A stretch of 7,616 nt of DNA from an uncultured Collinsella sp. (GTDB taxonomy: Bacteria; Actinomycetota; Coriobacteriia; Coriobacteriales; Coriobacteriaceae), in NCBI GenBank assembly GCA_900545875.1, contig URAQ01000072.1, positions 1 to 7,616 on the forward strand, given 5' to 3'. The notes under the pieces are model-generated. The model ran no database searches and was not told the DNA's origin. It worked only from the letters and a program-made list of their open reading frames with translations. The translations under genes and the position numbers were made by a program. Shown here piece after piece: positions 1 to 5,642 of the stretch. Numbering within the stretch: the first letter of the stretch is position 1; each line of letters starts with the position of its first letter.

Positions 1-2
1 CC

Positions 3-794
3 GCAGCTGCCGCCACGAGCGTGGCGCTTGCTTCAAAGATCGGCATTGCTGGCTCGGTGATTGGCGCCGCCGTGAGCTCGGTCATCACCGTTGTGTCCTC
101 GCAGGTCTACCGCCACTTTATCTCTGCCAGCGCCGAAGCAATCAAGGGCACGCATGCCGCTGTCGACTACCCTGCCGGCGCCTACGAGCCCGTTGAGCCC
201 GATGTCGAGGAACACCTAGGTGGCGCCGCGACCACGCAGGAAATGCGCCAGGTTGCGGGACGCGCGACCACGGCGCGCGTCGCCCCTAACAGCCTACGCG
301 CCAAGGCCGCGGCAGAGCGCAGCCAGACGCAAAAGAAGGTCATCGTCTTCTCGATTGCCATCGCCATCGTCGCAGTCATCGCCTGCGCTGGCGCCATCCT
401 TATCACCACTGCCGGTGAGGGTCTGGGCGAGCGTCCCGAGTCAATCCTTTCGTCGCGCACGATCGAGAGCGATGCAAATGGCAACACCCAGTCGCAAGAT
501 CAGCAGGCACAGGCGGACGGCACGCAAGACAGTTCTACCTCTGCCGATTCGTCCTCGAACACCCAAAACCAATCGCAGGGCACCGATTCCTCTACGGCCA
601 ACAGTGGCACGCCGTCCGACACGACCGACTCAAGCCAAACGACTGACGGTTCACAGCCGAACACGGGAGGCCAGACGAGCGACACCACGTCGGGAACGGG
701 TGCAGCAGACAGTAGCAACACCAACAGCTCGAGCGGAACCGCGTCCGGCACGGCATCTGACAACTCGAGCCAAGGCACGGCATCGGGCAACTAA
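3..794 (+). CDS. Membrane protein with Ser/Thr/Gln-rich tail (5' partial)
   Basis: The frame is open from the window edge, so the true start probably lies upstream; the first possible start inside is the GTG at 21, which has no clear ribosome binding site. Numbering from that GTG, residues 8-26 form a small-residue hydrophobic helix with glycine-zipper spacing (GSVIGAAVSSVITVV). A polar region of about 75 residues follows, and residues 106-132 (KKVIVFSIAIAIVAVIACAG and on) are a clear transmembrane helix. Everything after about residue 150 is low-complexity, rich in Ser, Thr, Gln, Gly, Asp and Asn with almost no hydrophobic residues. This suggests two membrane segments and a disordered, probably surface-exposed tail. 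The N-terminal segment resembles glycine-zipper membrane proteins of other actinomycetes. I see no catalytic motif and cannot name a function. The gene ends before a hairpin at 830-861. Confidence 0.75.
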   Translation, partial: AAAATSVALASKIGIAGSVIGAAVSSVITVVSSQVYRHFISASAEAIKGTHAAVDYPAGAYEPVEPDVEEHLGGAATTQEMRQVAGRATTARVAPNSLRAKAAAERSQTQKKVIVFSIAIAIVAVIACAGAILITTAGEGLGERPESILSSRTIESDANGNTQSQDQQAQADGTQDSSTSADSSSNTQNQSQGTDSSTANSGTPSDTTDSSQTTDGSQPNTGGQTSDTTSGTGAADSSNTNSSSGTASGTASDNSSQGTASGN

Positions 795-829
795 GCACAT
801 TTGCCTCTCATAGATAACCGACCTATACA

Positions 830-864
830 ACGGGCGCGAATCGAAAGCGGTTCGCGCCCGTTTG
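830..864 (+). terminator. Probable intrinsic terminator of the first gene
   Basis: Perfect 11-bp inverted repeat: ACGGGCGCGAA (830-840) and TTCGCGCCCGT (851-861), with a 10-nt loop. Only three T residues (861-863) follow directly, so the U-tract is short. Its place 35 bp after the stop codon supports terminator function. The same hairpin could act on the other strand, but no minus-strand gene converges here. Confidence 0.65.
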
Positions 865-877
865 CCTTGGGCGCCGC

Positions 878-922
878 CATGGCGAACGCCATGCGATGGT
901 AAGATGCTTTACATGTGTAAAG
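878..922 (+). promoter_or_regulatory. Two 7-2-7 palindromes, candidate operator region
   Basis: Two perfect inverted repeats of the same geometry lie just upstream of the next gene: CATGGCG-AA-CGCCATG (878-893) and CTTTACA-TG-TGTAAAG (907-922). A possible -10 hexamer, TAAGAT (900-905), sits between them, so the second palindrome would cover the transcription start and touch the ribosome binding site. The core TACAnnTGTA matches the core bound by CopY/BlaI-type repressors, but no such regulator is encoded here. No convincing -35 box is visible. The operator role is inferred from geometry alone. Confidence 0.35.
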
Positions 923-934
923 AGGAGATTTGCC

Positions 935-2242
935 ATGAGCAAGACAATAGTTAGGCCCACGCTTTCGCTGGGCAACCACATCTATCTGTATCGCCTGCTG
1001 CGCGATGCGATTGGATGTGGCAAGCAAACGTTTATGACGCAGGTCGAGGAGGCGCTCGCCGCTGGCGACATGACCGCTTATGACCTGGGCTTCGAGTCCA
1101 CGCGCGAGCTGCTCGAGGAGCTCAACGACTGCATTAAGCTGACCGTCTTTAAGGGCGGCCGCCTGTATGCCACCGTCATCGCCAACGAGGCCTGGGATGC
1201 CGCCCTTGCCAAGGGCGAGGACAAGCCCAAGGCTGCCAAGGGCGCCAAGCAGTCCTACAAAAAGAAAAAGCGCGGTGAGAAGGACCTCAAGGCCGTGCGT
1301 CCCAAGCACGTTAAGCGTCCCGAGCCCGAAGTCATGGTTGAAGCCGTGCCGGAACCCGAGCCCGAGACAGAGATCGAAGCCGCTATTGAGGTAACAGCGG
1401 AAGCCGAAACCGAAATCGCCGCCACGACCGATCCCAAAGTCATGTCAGAGCAGGAAGCCACTGCGGAGCTCAACGAGGCTCCCAAGTCGACAACCGAAGA
1501 AGCCGCTATCCAACCCGAGACGTCTGCATTCCAAAACAGCGATGTCTTTGGCGACGAGGCCGAGGGCGATCAGTCCGACGAGCCCGCAAATCAAGACGCT
1601 ACCGAGTCGGCGCCGGAGCCCGAGACGCCGCAGCCCGCCATCTCGCTCACGATCGTCTATGACCCCGAGAATGCCAATGCCGGCATCACCACCATGGCAT
1701 CCACGCCCATCGAGGCAAAGTCGAGCGTCGAGAATGAGAGCGCGACGCAGGTTGAGGTTGAAACTGAAGCTGCAGACGCGCCCGTCACCGTGAAGCCCGC
1801 AGATTCCACAATCAAGCCGAAGACGACGCTGGAGTTCGCACCCGTCATCGAATCCGTGCCCGCCTCTGCTTGCGACCAAATTCCCGCACCGGCACCGGCT
1901 TCGGTACTCGCAGAGGCCCCAACCCCCGCACCCGTAGCGCCCGCCATCCCCGAGGACTTCCCCGTCGATTTCGCAACCGAGGTCTTCTGCCCCGGCCCGC
2001 TTCTGCACCAGCTGTCGACCTATCTCCCCTACGGCGCCGATACCCTCGGCATTGTCGGCGAGTACTACTGGATCGCCCGCGAGCGCGGTACCATCGAGGC
2101 CGCGCGAAACCGCGCAAGCTTCCCCCTGCGCTACACGCAGGCCGGCGAGCGCCGCGAGGTTGCCGTGCGTATCCGCCGCAATACCACCGGTGGCCTCGGA
2201 TCCACCTGGACCATCGATAAAGTCGAAGAACCCGAGCAGTAA
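935..2242 (+). CDS. Two-domain protein with long acidic linker, function unknown
   Basis: I chose the ATG at 935 (435 aa) because AGAGGAGA at 921-928 gives a good Shine-Dalgarno at 6-nt spacing; the upstream in-frame ATG at 896 has none and would place the palindrome inside the gene. Residues 1-92 form a compact alpha/beta domain. Its stretch YDLGFESTRELLEEL (about 49-63) followed by a beta-like segment looks somewhat like an OST-HTH/LOTUS RNA-binding domain. Residues 98-128 are Lys-rich (KKKKRGEK). Residues 130-338 are a disordered linker rich in Glu, Pro, Ala and Thr. Residues 340-430 form a second compact domain (FCPGPLLHQL, GIVGEYYWIARE, ending in basic beta-strand-like sequence VAVRIRR). 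A basic-acidic-folded layout suggests a nucleic-acid or ribonucleoprotein adaptor, but this is inference. It is followed by a strong terminator and appears monocistronic. Confidence 0.8.
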   Translation: MSKTIVRPTLSLGNHIYLYRLLRDAIGCGKQTFMTQVEEALAAGDMTAYDLGFESTRELLEELNDCIKLTVFKGGRLYATVIANEAWDAALAKGEDKPKAAKGAKQSYKKKKRGEKDLKAVRPKHVKRPEPEVMVEAVPEPEPETEIEAAIEVTAEAETEIAATTDPKVMSEQEATAELNEAPKSTTEEAAIQPETSAFQNSDVFGDEAEGDQSDEPANQDATESAPEPETPQPAISLTIVYDPENANAGITTMASTPIEAKSSVENESATQVEVETEAADAPVTVKPADSTIKPKTTLEFAPVIESVPASACDQIPAPAPASVLAEAPTPAPVAPAIPEDFPVDFATEVFCPGPLLHQLSTYLPYGADTLGIVGEYYWIARERGTIEAARNRASFPLRYTQAGERREVAVRIRRNTTGGLGSTWTIDKVEEPEQ

Positions 2243-2246
2243 CGAC

Positions 2247-2285
2247 AAACGGCTCAAATCCAAATCAGGATTTGAGCCGTTTTTA
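2247..2285 (+). terminator. Strong rho-independent terminator
   Basis: Perfect 15-bp stem: AAACGGCTCAAATCC (2247-2261) and GGATTTGAGCCGTTT (2268-2282), loop AAATCA, with the stem running into TTTTTATTT. It lies 4 bp after the stop codon of the preceding gene. The AAA at the base of the stem reads as UUU on the other strand, so it could also weakly stop transcripts arriving from the convergent ettA gene. Confidence 0.92.
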
Positions 2286-2297
2286 TTTGTTGATGTT

Positions 2298-2453
2298 GCG
2301 TAACCAACAGCGAGCGGGCCGCAAGTGCCCCAGGTTGCCGTGAAAGAGGAGCGACGCGTACTTCGGTACGCGAGCGACGGCTTGAACGGCAAGATGGGGT
2401 GCTTGCGACCCGCGCAGCGTCGAGCAGTTACGCGGTTTGGAAAACCGCGTAAC
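2298..2453 (+). repeat. Long structured palindromic element in convergent intergenic gap
   Basis: The sequence folds into one long imperfect hairpin. GCGTAAC (2298-2304) pairs with GTTACGC (2427-2433) at the ends. An inner helix pairs 2314-2332 with 2395-2413 (one mismatch) and TTGCCGT (2335-2341) with ACGGCAA (2386-2392). The tip is CGCGTAC (2355-2361), loop TTCG, GTACGCG (2366-2372). Two helix positions are G-U pairs if read as plus-strand RNA (2326/2401 and 2327/2400) but mismatches on the minus strand. A 13-by-13 purine-rich internal loop begins with tandem G-A pairs. The last part, 2427-2453, can instead form its own perfect 12-bp hairpin. No ORF of its own is credible. Likely a dispersed palindromic repeat or structured RNA; copy number cannot be judged from one window. 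Confidence 0.65.
2427..2453 (-). terminator. Hairpin just after ettA stop, possible U-poor terminator
   Basis: Perfect 12-bp inverted repeat GTTACGCGGTTT (2427-2438) and AAACCGCGTAAC (2442-2453) with a 3-nt loop. It begins 3 bp beyond the ettA stop codon, where a terminator is expected, but no T-run follows on the minus strand. Its left arm can also pair with 2298-2304, so two alternative folds compete. Confidence 0.4.
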
Positions 2454-2456
2454 GAT

Positions 2457-4136
2457 CTAGTCGCGCGTCAGCTTACGGTGGATACGATGCGGCTGGGCTG
2501 CGTCCTCGCCAAGGCGCTCGATGCGGTTGGCCTGATAGGCCTCGAAGTTGCCCTCAAACCAATACCAGTTGCCCGGATTCTCGTCGGTGCCCTCCCACGC
2601 CAGAATGTGCGTGGCGACGCGGTCCAGGAACATACGGTCGTGGCTAATGACCACCGAGCAGCCTGGGAACTCGAGCAGCGCCGCCTCGAGCGAGGACAGC
2701 GTCTCGACGTCGAGGTCGTTCGTGGGCTCGTCGAGGAGCAGCAGGTTGCCTCCCTGCTTGAGCGTAAGCGCCAGGTTCAGACGGTTGCGCTCGCCACCGG
2801 AGAGCACGCCGGCGCGCTTCTGCTGGTCCTGGCCCTTAAAGCCAAAGCTCGCCACATAAGCACGGCTCGGAACCTCGGTCTCGCCGACCATCATGGGGTC
2901 CAGGCCGTCCGAGACGACCTCCCACAGGTTCTTATCGGGGTCGATGCCGGAACGGTTCTGATCGACATAGGAGATCTTGACAGTCTCGCCCACCTCGAGC
3001 TCGCCCGAAGTCAGCGGCTCCAGGCCCACGATGGTCTTGAACAGCGTGGTCTTGCCCACACCGTTGGGGCCGATGACACCCACGATACCGTTGCGCGGCA
3101 GGGTGAACGAAAGGTCATCGATGAGCACGCGACCGTCGAACTCCTTGTGCAGGTGATGAGCCTCGAGCACCTTGTTGCCCAGACGCGGGCCCACGGGGAT
3201 GCGGATGTCGGTCCAGTCGAGCTTCTGGCTTGCGCGGGCCTCGGCCTCCATCTCCTCGTAACGAGCCAGACGGGCCTTGTTCTTGGCCTGGCGAGCCTTG
3301 GGCGAGCTGCGTACCCACTCGAGCTCGGCCTCCATGCGCTTGGCGAGCTTGGCGTCGCGGTTGCCCTGCGCCTCGATACGGGCGGCCTTGGTCTCCAGAT
3401 ACGTGGAGTAGTTGCCCTTGTAGGGATAAAGGTGACCGCGGTCGACCTCGCAGATCCACTCGGCAACGTTATCCAGGAAGTAGCGATCGTGCGTGACGGC
3501 AAGCACCGCGCCCTGGTAGTTGTGCAGGAAGTGCTCGAGCCACAGGATCGATTCGGCGTCCAGGTGGTTCGTGGGCTCGTCGAGCAGCAGCAGGTCGGGA
3601 GCCTCGAGCAGCAGCTTGCACAGGGCCACGCGACGGCGCTCGCCGCCGGAAAGCACGTTGACCGGCATGTCGGAATCGGGCAGCTGCAGGGCGTCCATGG
3701 CCTGGCCGAGCTTGGAATCGATATCCCAGCCGTCGGCGGCGTCGATCTCGTCCTGGAGCTTTCCCATCTCGGCCATGAGGGCGTCCATGTCGCAATCCGG
3801 GTCGCACATCTCCTCGCCGATCTTGTTGAAGCGATCGACCTTGGCGATCATGTCGCCAAATGCCATGCGCACGTTCTCGATGACGGTCTTGTCGTCGTCG
3901 AGCGGCGGCTCCTGCTGCAGGATACCCACGGTGTAGCCGGGGGTGAGCTTGGCATCGCCGTTGGAGACCTCCTCGATGCCGGCCATGATCTTGAGCAGGG
4001 TCGACTTGCCCATACCGTTGGGGCCCACGACGCCGATCTTGGCACCGGGGTAGAAGCTCAGGGTCACGTCGTCAAGGATTACCTTGTCGCCATGGGCCTT
4101 GCGAGCCTGATACATCTGGTAGATAAACTCCGCCAT
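2457..4136 (-). CDS. ettA: ABC-F ATPase, energy-dependent translational throttle EttA
   Basis: 559 aa, close to the roughly 555 aa of E. coli EttA. Two ABC domains in one chain, no membrane segments. Domain 1: Walker A GPNGMGKST (38-46), arm insertion (about 95-140), signature LSGGE (162-166), Walker B LLLLDEPTNHLD (182-193), switch His216. The interdomain linker (about 245-310) holds the basic stretch KARQAKNKARLARYEE typical of the tRNA-contacting segment. Domain 2: Walker A GPNGVGKTT (356-364), signature LSGGE (445-449), Walker B LLLLDEPTNDLD (465-476), His499. The C-terminus (WFEGNFEAYQANRIERLGED, then a basic tail) is EttA-like. EttA binds the ribosomal E site and gates the first elongation steps according to ATP/ADP. 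All catalytic motifs are intact. Start: ATG at 4136 with AAAGGA at 4149-4154, a rather long 12-nt spacing. It is transcribed apart from sdpRI, whose terminator lies between. Confidence 0.95.
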   Translation of the reverse strand: MAEFIYQMYQARKAHGDKVILDDVTLSFYPGAKIGVVGPNGMGKSTLLKIMAGIEEVSNGDAKLTPGYTVGILQQEPPLDDDKTVIENVRMAFGDMIAKVDRFNKIGEEMCDPDCDMDALMAEMGKLQDEIDAADGWDIDSKLGQAMDALQLPDSDMPVNVLSGGERRRVALCKLLLEAPDLLLLDEPTNHLDAESILWLEHFLHNYQGAVLAVTHDRYFLDNVAEWICEVDRGHLYPYKGNYSTYLETKAARIEAQGNRDAKLAKRMEAELEWVRSSPKARQAKNKARLARYEEMEAEARASQKLDWTDIRIPVGPRLGNKVLEAHHLHKEFDGRVLIDDLSFTLPRNGIVGVIGPNGVGKTTLFKTIVGLEPLTSGELEVGETVKISYVDQNRSGIDPDKNLWEVVSDGLDPMMVGETEVPSRAYVASFGFKGQDQQKRAGVLSGGERNRLNLALTLKQGGNLLLLDEPTNDLDVETLSSLEAALLEFPGCSVVISHDRMFLDRVATHILAWEGTDENPGNWYWFEGNFEAYQANRIERLGEDAAQPHRIHRKLTRD

Positions 4137-4227
4137 ATGTCTGTTCTATCCTTTCTACCTGCTGTTTCCCTATTCTTGATTCGCTTTAGTGGAAACGAAA
4201 TGAGGGAACCAGCTCTGAAACGTAACG

Positions 4228-4254
4228 AAAAAGGGGCATGGTTGCCCACACCCC
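4228..4254 (-). terminator. Rho-independent terminator of the sdpRI operon
   Basis: On the minus strand GGGGTGTGG (4254-4246), loop GCAA (a GNRA tetraloop), CCATGCCCC (4241-4233), then TTTTT (4232-4228). The 9-bp stem contains two G-U wobbles that become C-A mismatches on the plus strand, so the structure is built for minus-strand RNA. It lies about 65 bp after the sdpI stop and upstream of ettA, separating the two units. Confidence 0.85.
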
Positions 4255-4320
4255 CTAATACTACCTGGGAAAAGTCCCCCGGAACATACTATGAACTGCG
4301 TACGCTAGTTTTCCGCAACC

Positions 4321-5025
4321 TTAACGAGCGGCTCGCTGCGATTTGCGCCACAACAGATACGAGTAGACGTAGACGGCTCCAACCGAACCAAACGCCAGAA
4401 CCGCAATCACCGCGGCGACGACTTCACTCGAAAGCACGCTGCCTGCCACGCCCATCACAATCAGGCCAATACCCAGCACCATAAAGCAGGCGCCGCCAAA
4501 ACGCTGCGTACGGCGCCAGTTCTCGGGATCGGCAAGCGCCCAGGGCGTCTTGATACCGAGCGTATAGTTCTGCTTCACACGCGGCAAGTAGTTGCCTACG
4601 CCGATGAACAGCAAACCGACAACACCGGAAATCAGCACGTTAACCGAACCGACCGCCGGCACCACGCCCCAGACCGTAAGCTCTCCCAGCCAGCTTATGG
4701 CGCACATGAACAAGGTGAAGGCGATTACGAAGCCCTGGTAGAACTTGCCCGAGGTTCGATATGCCTCACCTTTGGGGTCGATGCGCGGCACCACGCAGAA
4801 CATTGCGAGAAGCGCCAGAGGCAGCACGCCGAGCGCGGAGGCCATCCAGCTAGGACCCCAACCGTCGACGGCGCCGTTCGCGCCCCAGTGCGTGGGAATC
4901 TGCGCAGGCAAGCTCGGCATCACCATGAGGTGCGCTACGACATTGGCGACGCACAGAGCGACCAGCACAATCCACACGCGCGACGATACCCCCGTGGGGT
5001 GAATGCCCTTGTTTTCGTTATTCAT
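4321..5025 (-). CDS. sdpI: SdpI-family integral membrane protein (DUF1648 + SdpI)
   Basis: 234 aa from the ATG at 5025, which has AAGGTG at 8-nt spacing and overlaps the sdpR stop by 8 bp. A longer reading from 5067 would lie inside sdpR with no such site. An N-terminal DUF1648 segment follows the first helix (SLPAQIPTHWGANGAVDGWG, 38-57). The SdpI signature is at 144-173 (GNYLPRVKQNYTLGIKTPWA, then DPENWRRT). Six transmembrane helices are predicted near 17-36, 58-79, 98-116, 127-145, 177-197 and 201-224. In Bacillus subtilis, SdpI gives immunity to the SdpC killing peptide and senses it by sequestering the repressor SdpR. Many bacteria carry sdpRI without sdpC; no sdpA, sdpB or sdpC is seen here. 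The family assignment is firm, but the ligand in this organism is unknown. Confidence 0.92.
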   Translation of the reverse strand: MNNENKGIHPTGVSSRVWIVLVALCVANVVAHLMVMPSLPAQIPTHWGANGAVDGWGPSWMASALGVLPLALLAMFCVVPRIDPKGEAYRTSGKFYQGFVIAFTLFMCAISWLGELTVWGVVPAVGSVNVLISGVVGLLFIGVGNYLPRVKQNYTLGIKTPWALADPENWRRTQRFGGACFMVLGIGLIVMGVAGSVLSSEVVAAVIAVLAFGSVGAVYVYSYLLWRKSQRAAR

Positions 5026-5296
5026 CCTTTTCACCTTCCGTGTTTGTAAAGCCCATAAACCAGCCAATCAAATCCTGCATGACGGTGGTGTTTAAGCTGT
5101 ATACGATGTTTTGGCCATGGCGCTCGTCGGTCACCAGCCCGGCATTTTTAAGCGTCGCCAAATGGTGGCTCAGCGAAGGCTTGCTGATGTCAAAATGCTC
5201 GGCAAGCTCCCCCGCCGTGCAATTGCCCTCGCGCAGCAGTTCCAAAATGCGCCGCCGCGTTGGATCGGCCAGTGCCTTAAAACCCTCTCCCGGCAT
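5018..5296 (-). CDS. sdpR: ArsR-family autorepressor SdpR
   Basis: 92 aa, matching the roughly 90 aa of B. subtilis SdpR. A winged helix fills the protein: FKALADPTRRRILELL, then TAGELAEHFDISKPSLSHHL (recognition helix) and the wing DERHGQNIVYSLNTTVMQDL. SKPSxSHHL and YSLNTTVxQD are hallmarks of the SdpR subgroup. No metal-binding cysteine pair of the ArsR/SmtB type is present, which fits control by membrane sequestration rather than metal. Start: the ATG at 5296 has a perfect AGGAGG at 5301-5306; a GTG at 5332 lies inside the -10 box and cannot be the start. The gene overlaps sdpI (ATGAATAA), suggesting translational coupling. It likely represses its own promoter. Confidence 0.93.
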   Translation of the reverse strand: MPGEGFKALADPTRRRILELLREGNCTAGELAEHFDISKPSLSHHLATLKNAGLVTDERHGQNIVYSLNTTVMQDLIGWFMGFTNTEGEKDE

Positions 5297-5330
5297 AGAA
5301 CCTCCTCTCACCAGTTCGTTCGACGCGCAC

Positions 5331-5359
5331 ACTATACTCGATATTTAGATGTTTGTCTA
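5331..5359 (-). promoter_or_regulatory. Promoter of sdpRI
   Basis: On the minus strand -35 TAGACA (5354-5359) and -10 TATAGT (5331-5336) are 17 bp apart, each one base from the sigma-70/sigma-A consensus. Transcription would start near 5324, giving a leader of about 28 nt before the sdpR ATG. Confidence 0.8.
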
Positions 5360-5368
5360 ATTATCTAA
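5345..5368. promoter_or_regulatory. Candidate SdpR operator
   Basis: An inverted repeat TTAGA-N6-TCTAA (5345-5360) overlaps the -35 box and spacer of the sdpRI promoter, and a further TCTAA (5364-5368) repeats with 8-bp period (TCTAATT twice). A lone TTAGA (5416-5420) lies at the predicted start of the divergent transcript. Position and symmetry fit autoregulation by SdpR; the binding itself is inferred. Confidence 0.5.
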
Positions 5369-5382
5369 TTCAGCAATAGCCA

Positions 5383-5411
5383 TAGAACACTCGTTCGCTT
5401 TTAGTTACAAT
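5383..5411 (+). promoter_or_regulatory. Promoter of the small hydrophobic peptide gene
   Basis: A good -10 hexamer TACAAT (5406-5411) lies at the right distance before the leader. The -35 at 17-bp spacing (TAGAAC, 5383-5388) is weak. It is divergent from the sdpRI promoter, with the two -35 regions about 24 bp apart. The expected start near 5418 gives a leader of about 46 nt. Confidence 0.5.
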
Positions 5412-5430
5412 ACCGTTAGAAGCAGATGGG

Positions 5431-5460
5431 CCAGCTCCCCTCTACCAGAGAAGGAGATGG
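5431..5460 (+). promoter_or_regulatory. Hairpin sequestering the Shine-Dalgarno of the small ORF
   Basis: CCA (5431-5433) pairs with TGG (5458-5460), CTCC (5435-5438) with GGAG (5453-5456), and CTCT (5440-5443) with AGAG (5447-5450), closing on a 3-nt loop. The GGAG is the Shine-Dalgarno core of the ORF starting at 5464. Eleven pairs with only small internal loops would keep translation low unless opened. Shine-Dalgarno masking of this kind is known in type I toxin mRNAs. Confidence 0.6.
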
Positions 5461-5463
5461 ACT

Positions 5464-5550
5464 ATGAGTATTGACGATGTCCTGACGTTGTTATTGCTTG
5501 TAATCGCGGCTGTGGAGCTCGGCATCCACATTGGAGGTCGAATGAAATAG
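5464..5550 (+). CDS. 28-aa hydrophobic peptide, candidate type I toxin
   Basis: ATG with AAGGAG (5451-5456) at 7-nt spacing, a near-ideal site. The peptide begins MSIDDVLTLLLLVIAAVELG and ends in GGRMK: one transmembrane helix (about residues 6-24), acidic N-terminus, basic C-terminus. This is the build of short toxic membrane peptides and of the holin-like small toxins of Gram-positive bacteria, which also start with a short polar stretch and then a Leu/Ile-rich helix. I cannot assign a named family. Supporting context: its ribosome binding site is in a hairpin and an antisense RNA seems to be encoded over its 3' end. Alternatives are a small regulatory membrane peptide or a signal linked to the neighbouring SdpI. 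Confidence 0.7.
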   Translation: MSIDDVLTLLLLVIAAVELGIHIGGRMK

Positions 5551-5576
5551 CCGCCCCCGCGTAATGCGAAGACGGC
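5541..5576 (-). terminator. Terminator of the antisense RNA
   Basis: Minus-strand 11-bp stem between 5576-5566 and 5560-5550, 5-nt loop, then a T-rich tail TATTTCATT. The GC-rich stem pairs completely only when the minus strand is read. Confidence 0.55.
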
Positions 5577-5629
5577 CACTTCTCACGCCATAAACGTGTT
5601 TCGGAGTTGGCCAACCCGCGGCCACGGGT
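5574..5629 (+). other. Structured 3' untranslated region of the small-peptide mRNA
   Basis: GGCCA (5574-5578) pairs with TGGCC (5608-5612), extended by wobble pairs and an inner CACG (5584-5587) with CGTG (5595-5598). A second hairpin, ACCCG (5614-5618) with CGGGT (5625-5629), follows. Neither has a T-run, so the end of this mRNA is not clear. The hairpin loops could be initial contact points with the antisense RNA. Confidence 0.4.
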
Positions 5630-5642
5630 GCCATCTGCTTCA

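Larger units (their letters stand above)
5541..5636 (-). ncRNA. Candidate antisense RNA antitoxin
   Basis: A minus-strand promoter (5643-5671) would start an RNA near 5636 that runs back to the end of the 28-codon ORF. Its 5' end folds into ACCCG (5629-5625) and CGGGT (5618-5614). Its 3' end is an 11-bp terminator-like stem, GCCGTCTTCGC (5576-5566) with GCGGGGGCGGC (5560-5550), loop ATTAC, followed by TATTTCATT (5549-5541). Three pairs in that stem are G-U on the minus strand but C-A mismatches on the plus strand, which indicates that the minus strand is the functional RNA. The product, about 95 nt, is fully complementary to the 3' untranslated part of the small ORF mRNA and to its last codons. 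No transcript data are available, so this is a structural prediction. Confidence 0.55.

Noticed and set aside
220..813. 197-codon plus-strand frame within the first gene
   Set aside because: Out-of-frame overlap, extremely Arg/Pro/Ala-rich, a typical shift artefact of GC-rich low-complexity DNA; it reads past the real stop.
896..934. Upstream ATG extending the two-domain protein by 13 residues
   Set aside because: No Shine-Dalgarno before it, whereas the ATG at 935 has AGAGGAGA; it would also put the -10 box and palindrome inside the coding region.
1445..2392. 315-codon minus-strand open frame
   Set aside because: Antisense to the two-domain protein and running through the terminator and the structured element; composition is Gly/Arg/Leu-rich shadow sequence with no ribosome binding site.
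2298..2453. tRNA or other classical RNA gene in the structured element
   Set aside because: No cloverleaf, no T-arm sequence GGTTCRA, and no CCA end; the fold is a single long hairpin.
2325..4484. 719-codon plus-strand open frame opposite ettA
   Set aside because: It lies antisense to a gene with every ABC-F motif intact; its translation is repetitive and family-free. Long antisense frames are common opposite GC-rich genes.
5026..5067. Longer start for SdpI at 5067
   Set aside because: It would overlap sdpR by 50 bp with no ribosome site; the ATG at 5025 has AAGGTG and the usual 8-bp overlap.
5297..5332. GTG start giving a longer SdpR
   Set aside because: The GTG lies within the -10 hexamer of the sdpRI promoter, while the ATG at 5296 has a perfect AGGAGG and matches the family length.
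4321..5550. A complete sdpABC-type killing system
   Set aside because: Only sdpR and sdpI are present. The 28-residue peptide is far shorter than an SdpC precursor and lacks a signal peptide cleavage region.
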